Of a stretch of DNA of 10,329 nt, positions 5,322 to 10,329 are shown one piece after another. Below the pieces are notes generated by a model. That model worked only from the letters and a program-made list of their open reading frames with translations. It had not been told where the DNA came from and searched no databases. The first letter of the stretch is position 1. Each line of letters starts with the position of its first letter. Source of the stretch: Candidatus Firestonebacteria bacterium RIFOXYA2_FULL_40_8 (GTDB taxonomy: Bacteria; Oederibacteriota; D2-FULL-39-29); the NCBI GenBank assembly GCA_001778355.1, contig MFGS01000030.1, forward strand, positions 1 to 10,329, in the 5' to 3' direction. The position numbers and the translations under genes were made by a program.

Positions 5322-7698
5322 ATTTAGAGTCCATGAAATAGCCAAAAAACTCGGCATGACGAGCGCTGAACTGGTGATAAAACTCGAAGAGTTGGGTTTT
5401 GAAGATAAAAAAGCCGTCAGCATGCTTGATGAAAGCGAGATTAAAGTTGTTGCAGCGGCCATAAGAGAAGAGGCGGCAAAGAAGGACGCCCCTGTTCCCG
5501 GAGGCAAAGCTGCGCTTCCTAAACCGGCGGCACCGACACCTGCTCCCGCTGCTAAACCTGTTATGCCAAAAGCAGCACCGAAAGCGGCGGTTAAAGCTGT
5601 TCCTGTGGCGGCTAAACCTGTTGCCGTGCCTGTTGTTAAAACTGTTCCCGTTAAACCTGCGGTTGTTGAACCTAAATATGTTAAAGTTTCTGAAATTAAG
5701 GCGAAAGCTGCTGCAAAAGCGGCCGCAGCAATAAAAGCGAAAGCTGAGGCAGTCAAACCCGAGAAAAAAGCGGTCGTAAAACCTGTGGTAAAAAAACCGG
5801 TAAAGGTAAAAGAACCTATAAAGATTAAAGAACCGGTTGTGGTTGTTGAGGAAATACCTGAAGTTGAAGAAGTTGAAAAAGAAGTTGTAATTGAAGTTCC
5901 TAAGATCGAAACGGAAGTAAAACCTCCGGCGCCTGTAATTCCGGAAGGTCCGAAACCGGTGTTTAAAGTCACCGAAGTTACCACGGTTGCCGAACTTGCA
6001 AATAAATTAAAAATACCTGTTTCAGAATTGATAAAGAAAATAATGTCCATGGGTATGATGGTTACGATAAATCAAAAGCTTGATAAAGATTCCATCACCC
6101 TGGTGGCTGCGGAATTTAATTATGATGTTGAGTTTGTTTCTATATTTAACGAAGAGGTAAAAGAAGAAGAAGTTGTCGATGTGTCAAAACTTGAATGGCG
6201 TCCTCCGGTGGTTACGGTCATGGGGCATGTCGATCACGGTAAAACATCTTTACTTGATGCCATAAGAGAAACAAATGTAACGGCGGGCGAAGCCGGCGGA
6301 ATTACCCAGCATATCGGCGCATATAAAGTTAAAACCCCGAAAGGCGAGATAGTATTTCTGGATACTCCCGGTCATGAAGCGTTTACCGCGATGAGAGCGA
6401 GGGGCGCTTCAGTCACGGATATCGTTATTCTGGTAGTGGCTGCGGATGACGGCGTAATGCCTCAAACTATAGAAGCTATTGATCATGCTAAAGCCGCAAA
6501 AGTACCGATAATAGTTGCGATGAATAAAATGGATAAACCCACGGCAAATCCGGAAAGATTAAAACAGGAATTGTCCAAGTACGACCTGGTCCCGGAAGAT
6601 TGGGGCGGTAAGACGATTTTTGCTCCTGTTTCCGCCAAGAAAAAAGAGGGTATTGAGAATCTTTTAGCTATGATACTTTTGGAATCAGAAATGCTTGAAC
6701 TCAAAGCGGTTAAAGAAGGTATGGCGAAGGGCGTGGTACTGGAAGCAAAATTAGACAAAGGTAAAGGTTCGGTCACCACGGTTTTGATAGAGAAGGGAAC
6801 GTTAAAAGTCGGGGATGCTTTTGTAGCCGGTTTCTTTTACGGAAAAGTTAAAGCTATGATGGATGATAAAGGCACAAAGCTTACGGAAGTTATTCCTCCG
6901 ACTCCCGTTGAACTCCTCGGGTCCAACGGTGTACCTAATGCAGGAGATACTTTTCAGGTAATGGTAAACGAGAAAGAAGCCCGTGCAGTCAGTGTAAGAA
7001 GGAATGAATTGCAGAGAGAGATAAATATTCAAAAACAAAAACATATATCTCTTGAGGGGCTTTACACCGAGATACAGGACGGCAAACTTAAAGATCTGAA
7101 GATAATATTAAAAGGCGACGTTCAGGGTTCAGTAGACGCTTTAACGGATGCTCTTGAAAAACTTGGTAATGAAAAGGTGAAAGTTTCTATTATTCACAGA
7201 GGTGTCGGCAACATAAACGAATCTGATGTTATGCTTGCCAGTGCATCTAATGCGATTGTAATCGGCTTCTCCGTCAGTGTCAGCCAGGCCGTTACGGATC
7301 TTGCAAGAAAAGAAAGTGTGGACCTTAAACTCTTTAAGATAATATATGAAATTACCGATTCCGTCAAGGCGGCCATGGAAGGTCTTCTGGAGCCGATTCT
7401 TAAAGAAGTTGTTATAGGTAAGGCCGAGATAAAACAGCTGATTAAGATACCCGACGGTTTTATTGCGGGAAGTCACGTATCCGAAGGAAAGATTACGCGT
7501 CAGTCTCTTGTAAGAATAAAACGCGCCGGTGAAGTAGTAGGTCAGGGCAAGATAACCTCTCTTAGAAGATTTAAAGATGATGTCAAAGAAGTCTTGGCCG
7601 GTTTTGAGTGCGGTATTTCCGTAGAGAATTTTAAAGACATGCAGGTAGGAGATATCTTCGAAGCCTATATAATAGAAAAAACCTTCGCCAAGCTCTGA
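5314..7698 (+). CDS. infB: translation initiation factor IF-2
   Basis: IF2 is the GTPase that brings fMet-tRNA to the 30S subunit and promotes 50S joining. The 794-residue protein has a first IF2-N module (1-53), then a low-complexity Ala/Pro/Lys/Val linker (about 54-213), and a second IF2-N module (about 215-275). The G domain shows G1 GHVDHGKT (304-311), G2 GGITQHIGAY (328-337), G3 DTPGHEAF (350-357), G4 NKMD (404-407) and G5 SAKKKEG (440-446). The beta-barrel, alpha/beta and C-terminal fMet-tRNA-binding domains follow to the end. All GTPase motifs are intact. The start ATG lies inside the nusA stop region (8-nt overlap), with AGGAG (5296-5300) 13 nt upstream, which is rather far, so translational coupling to nusA is likely. 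A 207-nt gap separates it from rbfA. Confidence 0.97.
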   Translation: MSKFRVHEIAKKLGMTSAELVIKLEELGFEDKKAVSMLDESEIKVVAAAIREEAAKKDAPVPGGKAALPKPAAPTPAPAAKPVMPKAAPKAAVKAVPVAAKPVAVPVVKTVPVKPAVVEPKYVKVSEIKAKAAAKAAAAIKAKAEAVKPEKKAVVKPVVKKPVKVKEPIKIKEPVVVVEEIPEVEEVEKEVVIEVPKIETEVKPPAPVIPEGPKPVFKVTEVTTVAELANKLKIPVSELIKKIMSMGMMVTINQKLDKDSITLVAAEFNYDVEFVSIFNEEVKEEEVVDVSKLEWRPPVVTVMGHVDHGKTSLLDAIRETNVTAGEAGGITQHIGAYKVKTPKGEIVFLDTPGHEAFTAMRARGASVTDIVILVVAADDGVMPQTIEAIDHAKAAKVPIIVAMNKMDKPTANPERLKQELSKYDLVPEDWGGKTIFAPVSAKKKEGIENLLAMILLESEMLELKAVKEGMAKGVVLEAKLDKGKGSVTTVLIEKGTLKVGDAFVAGFFYGKVKAMMDDKGTKLTEVIPPTPVELLGSNGVPNAGDTFQVMVNEKEARAVSVRRNELQREINIQKQKHISLEGLYTEIQDGKLKDLKIILKGDVQGSVDALTDALEKLGNEKVKVSIIHRGVGNINESDVMLASASNAIVIGFSVSVSQAVTDLARKESVDLKLFKIIYEITDSVKAAMEGLLEPILKEVVIGKAEIKQLIKIPDGFIAGSHVSEGKITRQSLVRIKRAGEVVGQGKITSLRRFKDDVKEVLAGFECGISVENFKDMQVGDIFEAYIIEKTFAKL

Positions 7699-7703
7699 AG
7701 AGC

Positions 7704-7749
7704 AAGTACGAAGTACGAAGTACGATGTACAAAGTACAAAGTACAAAGT
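7704..7749 (+). repeat. 7-bp tandem repeat (AAGTACR), about 6.5 copies
   Basis: Units: AAGTACG at 7704, 7711 and 7718, a variant ATGTACA at 7725, AAGTACA at 7732 and 7739, then partial AAGT at 7746. Every full unit contains the palindrome GTAC. The array begins 6 nt after the infB stop and contains no start codon. The first half has G and the second half A at the last position, suggesting stepwise expansion. The rest of the gap to 7905 is AT-rich with no clear terminator or promoter. The infB stop itself sits in a small 4-bp hairpin, GCTC-TGAA-GAGC (7692-7703). Confidence 0.9.
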
Positions 7750-7905
7750 TTTAAATTAATGAGCTTTTATTAATTAATACCACATTAGTTTAAGACTTTA
7801 TGGACCTTTCAGACCTTACTGACTTTTTTACGGCTGGAAGTGGAAGAAAAAATAGGAAATTAAAGAAAAATATTACAAGCAAAAGAAGAAGGACGGTAAG
7901 TTTCC

Positions 7906-8265
7906 ATGAACCTAAGATCTGCAAAAATAGCTCGGTTGTTCCAGAAAGAAATAAGCATGATTATCGGCAGGGAGTTGACAAATTCGGATATCGGGTTTGT
8001 TACTGTTACCGCGGTGCAATTTAATAAAGATATGAGTTTGGCTACCGTCTATGTCAGTATATTCGGAACGGACGGGGCTAAGGCAAAATCGATCATCGCG
8101 CTTAATCACGCAAAAGGTGTCGTAAGACACTCTCTGGCCGGCAGGGTGGTTCTCAGGCATATGCCTGATATTGAATTTAGAGAAGATGTCCAGCTGAATC
8201 AAATTGAGAGGACACTTAATATTATTAAAAAAATAGAAGATGGGGACAAAAAAGTTGAAAAATAA
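7906..8265 (+). CDS. rbfA: 30S ribosome-binding factor A
   Basis: RbfA is a cold-shock KH-fold protein that binds immature 30S subunits and helps 16S rRNA 5'-end processing. The 119-residue protein has the family pattern: RSAKIARLFQKEISMII (4-20), the segment GFVTVTAVQFNKDMSLATVYVSIFG (30-54) with its conserved VTV and YVS strands, an acidic-poor helix with LNHAKGVVRHSLAGRV (67-82), and LRHMP.IEFREDVQLNQIER (84-103). An in-frame TAA at 7897-7899 rules out an upstream extension, so ATG 7906 is the first possible ATG. The best ribosome site is AAGGA (7889-7893), 12 nt upstream and somewhat distant. The gene overlaps nrnA by 26 nt. Position after infB is the canonical order. Confidence 0.94.
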   Translation: MNLRSAKIARLFQKEISMIIGRELTNSDIGFVTVTAVQFNKDMSLATVYVSIFGTDGAKAKSIIALNHAKGVVRHSLAGRVVLRHMPDIEFREDVQLNQIERTLNIIKKIEDGDKKVEK

Positions 8266-9226
8266 CTCCCTTCGTGAAATAGTTAAAGCCTTTAAAAAGT
8301 ATGACGATTTTATCCTGTCCACACACGTTAATCCCGACGGTGACGGAATAGGTGCCGAGCTGGCGCTCGGGTTTGGTCTTAAAAAACTCGGGAAAAAAGT
8401 TACGATCTCGAACAGTGATATTTTTCCTGAAAACTACGAGTTTCTGCCGACTAACGGTCTTTTGAAAGAAAAAGAAGATATTAAAGCAAGTTATAATGTC
8501 GCGGTCTCTCTTGAGTGTCCCGGATTAGACCGTGTGGGAAAAATGAAAAAAGTATTTCTCAAATCAAAAAAAATAATAAATCTCGATCATCATCCCAGCA
8601 ATGATTACTTCGGGGATTATAACTATATTGATGATAAAGCTGCGGCGGTAGGAGAGCAGGTTTACGGCATTCTTCTGGGACTCGGCGTCAAAATAGATCT
8701 GGAAATTGCCACCTGTATCTACACCTCACTGCTTACGGATACCGGCAGTTTTGCTTATTCAAATACAACAAAAAAAACACATGAGATAGTAGTCGAACTT
8801 ATGGAATACGGAGTAAATCCCTCTGAGGTTTACCAGAATGTTTACGAGGTATCATCCCTCGGAAAGATACAGCTTCTCGGGAAAGCTCTAAATTCTTTGC
8901 AGTCTGATAAAAAGCACGGAGTGGCCTGGATCACCCTTATGAAAGATGCTTTTGCGAAAACAGGAACCTTATATGGGGATGCCGAAGGTATCATTAACTA
9001 CGCGCGTTCTATAAAGGGTGTTAACGTAGCGATATCTTTTACCGAACTCCAAAACGGGCGGGTAAAAATAAGTTTAAGATCAAAAAGAGACGATATCGAT
9101 GTAAATAAAATAGCGCTTGCTTTTAAAGGCGGCGGGCATAAAAGAGCTTCCGGCGCGGTTATTGAAGGAAGCGTAAAAGAAGTTAAAGAAAAAGTTTTAA
9201 AGAAAGTTTTCGAAGCATTAAAGTAA
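8240..9226 (+). CDS. nrnA: DHH/DHHA1 phosphoesterase, NrnA-like (nanoRNase / pAp phosphatase)
   Basis: The protein probably degrades 2-5 nt RNA oligonucleotides and/or dephosphorylates 3'-phosphoadenosine 5'-phosphate, using Mn2+ in the cytoplasm. The 328 residues fit the family. The DHH domain has motif I HVNPDGDGIGAE (29-40), motif II LECPGLDR (91-98), the DHH motif NLDHHPSN (114-121) and motif IV LLTDTGSF (164-171). The C-terminal DHHA1 domain has GGGHKRASG (297-305) for substrate binding. At motif II many relatives have Asp where this protein has Glu92, a conservative change at a metal-ligand position. ATG 8240 gives a 26-nt overlap with rbfA. TTG 8255, in frame and preceded by GGGG (8242-8245), is an alternative start. 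The gene often follows rbfA in other bacteria. The truB that frequently comes next is absent here. NrnA is the best assignment, but substrate preference within the family cannot be read from sequence. Confidence 0.88.
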   Translation: MGTKKLKNNSLREIVKAFKKYDDFILSTHVNPDGDGIGAELALGFGLKKLGKKVTISNSDIFPENYEFLPTNGLLKEKEDIKASYNVAVSLECPGLDRVGKMKKVFLKSKKIINLDHHPSNDYFGDYNYIDDKAAAVGEQVYGILLGLGVKIDLEIATCIYTSLLTDTGSFAYSNTTKKTHEIVVELMEYGVNPSEVYQNVYEVSSLGKIQLLGKALNSLQSDKKHGVAWITLMKDAFAKTGTLYGDAEGIINYARSIKGVNVAISFTELQNGRVKISLRSKRDDIDVNKIALAFKGGGHKRASGAVIEGSVKEVKEKVLKKVFEALK

Positions 9227-9252
9227 TACATTGTAATGCTTGTATAAGTGTC

Positions 9253-9323
9253 CTCCAAAGTAGAATTTGGAGAGACCTCGCCAAAGGCGGGGAATCATTT
9301 TAAAAAACTTCGCGTAAAGCGAA
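9253..9323 (+). repeat. cluster of three consecutive hairpins upstream of the HU gene
   Basis: Hairpin 1: CTCCAAA (9253-9259) with TTTGGAG (9266-9272), 7 perfect pairs, loop GTAGAA. Hairpin 2: CCTCGCC (9276-9282) with GGCGGGG (9286-9292), one T-G pair, loop AAA. Hairpin 3: TTCGC (9309-9313) with GCGAA (9319-9323), loop GTAAA. They fill most of the 113-nt gap between nrnA and the HU start, and the last ends 3 nt before the HU ribosome binding region. On the + strand none is followed by a T tract, so they do not look like + terminators. They may be an intergenic palindromic (REP-like) repeat, mRNA-processing structures, or a regulatory leader. Confidence 0.6.
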
Positions 9324-9339
9324 AAAAGAGGTGATTTGC

Positions 9340-9621
9340 TTGGTAAGGTCTGATATAGTTAAAAAAGTATCGAAAGAAACGGGATTATCTGCAAAAGATA
9401 CGGAAAAAATAGTTGATATAATACTGGAAAGTGTAGTAGATTATGTTCAGAAAGGTAATAAGCTTGAGCTTCGCGGTTTTGGTACTTTTATGGTCAAGCA
9501 AAGAGCGGGGCGTATTGCGCGTAATTTGAAAACTAATGAAGACCTTCCGCTTCCATCAAGAAAGGTCATCTACTTTAAAGCAGGTAAAGAACTGAAAAAT
9601 ATCAAGAAGGGGGAAAAATGA
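9340..9621 (+). CDS. HU/IHF-family DNA-binding protein, intercalating proline replaced by Leu
   Basis: This is a small nucleoid protein expected to dimerise and bind or bend DNA. The start chosen is TTG 9340, because AGAGGTGA (9327-9334) is a strong ribosome binding site 5 nt upstream. The upstream GTG at 9331 lies inside that site and would add three residues. The 93-residue product has the dimerising helices (3-14, 18-38), ELRGFGTF (43-50), the basic arm RAGRIARN (55-62) and the C-terminal RKVIYFKAGKELK (74-86), aligning without gaps to HU. At position 63, where HU and IHF normally have the DNA-intercalating Pro (RNP.TG), this protein has Leu, and Gly66 is Asn (RNLKTN). Bending is therefore expected to be altered. 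It overlaps the next gene by ATGA, so the pair is likely co-translated. Whether it is HU-like or IHF-like cannot be settled. Confidence 0.92.
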   Translation: MVRSDIVKKVSKETGLSAKDTEKIVDIILESVVDYVQKGNKLELRGFGTFMVKQRAGRIARNLKTNEDLPLPSRKVIYFKAGKELKNIKKGEK

Positions 9622-10329
9622 AGAAAGGTTTGAAAAAAGCGCTTATAATAATTCCCATTGTTTTGTTTGCCCTGGCCATAGTCGGATATATAGTTTATGA
9701 CTATGTTTTAATGGCTCCTAATATTACGATAGCTTATGATAAAAACATCGGTCAGCAGAAACTTGATACCGAGTTTAAGGTTCAGGTTGAAATTGAAAGT
9801 CTTTCTATTTTGACAAGAGAGTATATTACCAATCTTGAAATAAAAAGCGGTGCCGAGGTTAAATCTTCTCTTCAACCCCAGATCTTTAAGCTGCCGCCCA
9901 GGACCAAACAAAATGTTGAATTTGTATGCATGCTTTCCGAACCTGCAACGCCGGGAGTTTATACGGCTAATGTGTTTGTTACCGCGAAAAAATCAATATT
10001 TTCTTCTGCTTTATCCATGATCAATGAGAATAGCCAGGAGTTTACTATTGCCGAAAAGATAGTGAATGCTATAGTAAACTTTATAGACATAAAGGGCGGC
10101 AAAAAAGTCGGCGAAGTCATGAATATTAATGCCGTGGTGAAAAATACCGGAGAGGTGGAAAAGCCTTTCTCCGTGAGCGGGGCGATAATAAATCCAAAAG
10201 GCGAATCTGCCCAGCTTCCCACAAAAGATTTTACCTTGAAAATAGAAGAATCGAAGATATTTTCTTATGATTACAATATTCCTCTTGAAGCTCCCGCCGG
10301 AAAATACAAGATTGTCTTAAATCTTTTTG
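9618..10329 (+). CDS. membrane-anchored protein with Ig-like beta-sandwich repeats (3' end outside window)
   Basis: The frame is open from ATG 9618 to the window end (237 codons, no stop), so the protein is partial. The N-terminus is Met-Lys-Lys-Gly-Leu-Lys-Lys followed by a hydrophobic span (about 9-31), a signal anchor or uncleaved signal with the rest outside the cytoplasmic membrane. There is no lipobox Cys. Residues about 34-126 are rich in alternating strands. A second segment (about 157-237) has AVVKNTGEVEKPFSVSGAI (172-190) and PAGKYKIVL (226-234), the pattern of CARDB-like or other Ig-like beta-sandwich domains seen in secreted bacterial proteins. A second membrane segment may lie beyond the window. 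SD GAAGGGGG lies at 9606-9613 and the ATGA overlap with the HU gene implies coupling. The function is unknown. Confidence 0.75.
   Translation, partial: MKKGLKKALIIIPIVLFALAIVGYIVYDYVLMAPNITIAYDKNIGQQKLDTEFKVQVEIESLSILTREYITNLEIKSGAEVKSSLQPQIFKLPPRTKQNVEFVCMLSEPATPGVYTANVFVTAKKSIFSSALSMINENSQEFTIAEKIVNAIVNFIDIKGGKKVGEVMNINAVVKNTGEVEKPFSVSGAIINPKGESAQLPTKDFTLKIEESKIFSYDYNIPLEAPAGKYKIVLNLF

Noticed and set aside
5166..6050. 294-residue open frame on the minus strand
   Set aside because: It lies antisense to the nusA end and the Ala/Lys/Pro/Val-rich infB linker. Its Thr/Gly/Ala/Phe-rich product is what that biased composition yields when read backwards, and there is no ribosome site or domain.
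7141..7746. 201-residue open frame on the minus strand starting in the 7-bp tandem repeat
   Set aside because: It is antisense to the conserved C-terminal domains of IF2, and its N-terminus is just the translated repeat (YFVLCTSYFVLRT).
7704..7749. CRISPR array
   Set aside because: The units are 7 bp and directly adjacent, with no spacers and no cas genes nearby.
9231..9248. Promoter for the HU gene (TATAAG at 9243-9248)
   Set aside because: A -10-like hexamer is present, but no acceptable -35 lies 16-18 nt upstream, so HU may be read from the upstream operon or from an unrecognised promoter.
9305..9326. Intrinsic terminator reading on the minus strand (GCGAA followed by GTTTTTT)
   Set aside because: The stem is only 5 bp and no minus-strand gene exists upstream of it to terminate.

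Overview
The window is a stretch of bacterial chromosome, AT-leaning (roughly low 40s % GC by eye), and nearly all genes are on the + strand. It is dominated by housekeeping genes. The gene set (purF-purM, rimP-nusA-infB-rbfA-nrnA, an HU-type gene) occurs across Bacteria, so it does not fix the lineage. The 4Fe-4S type PurF, the lysine-rich protein style and the short intergenic tandem and palindromic repeats would suit an uncultivated Elusimicrobiota/Omnitrophota-like candidate phylum, but that is a low-confidence impression.

Layout: (1) 2-652, the C-terminal end of a large coiled-coil, glycine-rich protein that resembles the tail of DUF4175-type proteins; (2) 653-873, a gap with short direct and inverted repeats and two promoter-like sequences; (3) 874-3291, purF and purM, 3 nt apart, closed by a clear intrinsic terminator at 3316-3347. 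PurF makes phosphoribosylamine from PRPP and glutamine (step 1 of purine synthesis) and PurM closes the imidazole ring to AIR (step 5). (4) 3395-3548, a perfect-consensus sigma-70-type promoter followed by a leader of about 120 nt. The leader holds an intrinsic-terminator-like hairpin, a possible 15-codon leader peptide with a strong ribosome binding site, and a boxA-like sequence just before rimP. (5) 3549-9226, the transcription/translation operon rimP-nusA-infB-rbfA-nrnA: 30S maturation, Nus factor, IF2, 30S cold-shock maturation, and recycling of nanoRNA/pAp. A 207-nt gap between infB and rbfA carries a 7-bp tandem repeat rich in GTAC. (6) 9227-9339, three successive hairpins; (7) 9340-9621, an HU/IHF-family protein with a TTG start and a leucine in place of the conserved intercalating proline; (8) 9618 to the window end, a membrane-anchored protein with Ig-like beta-sandwich repeats, which overlaps the HU gene by ATGA and continues past the window.

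There is no sign of an undescribed multi-gene system here. The signals most worth checking are regulatory: the rimP-nusA leader (uORF plus terminator plus boxA-like element), a probably leaderless purF mRNA, and the HU variant with its unknown membrane partner.
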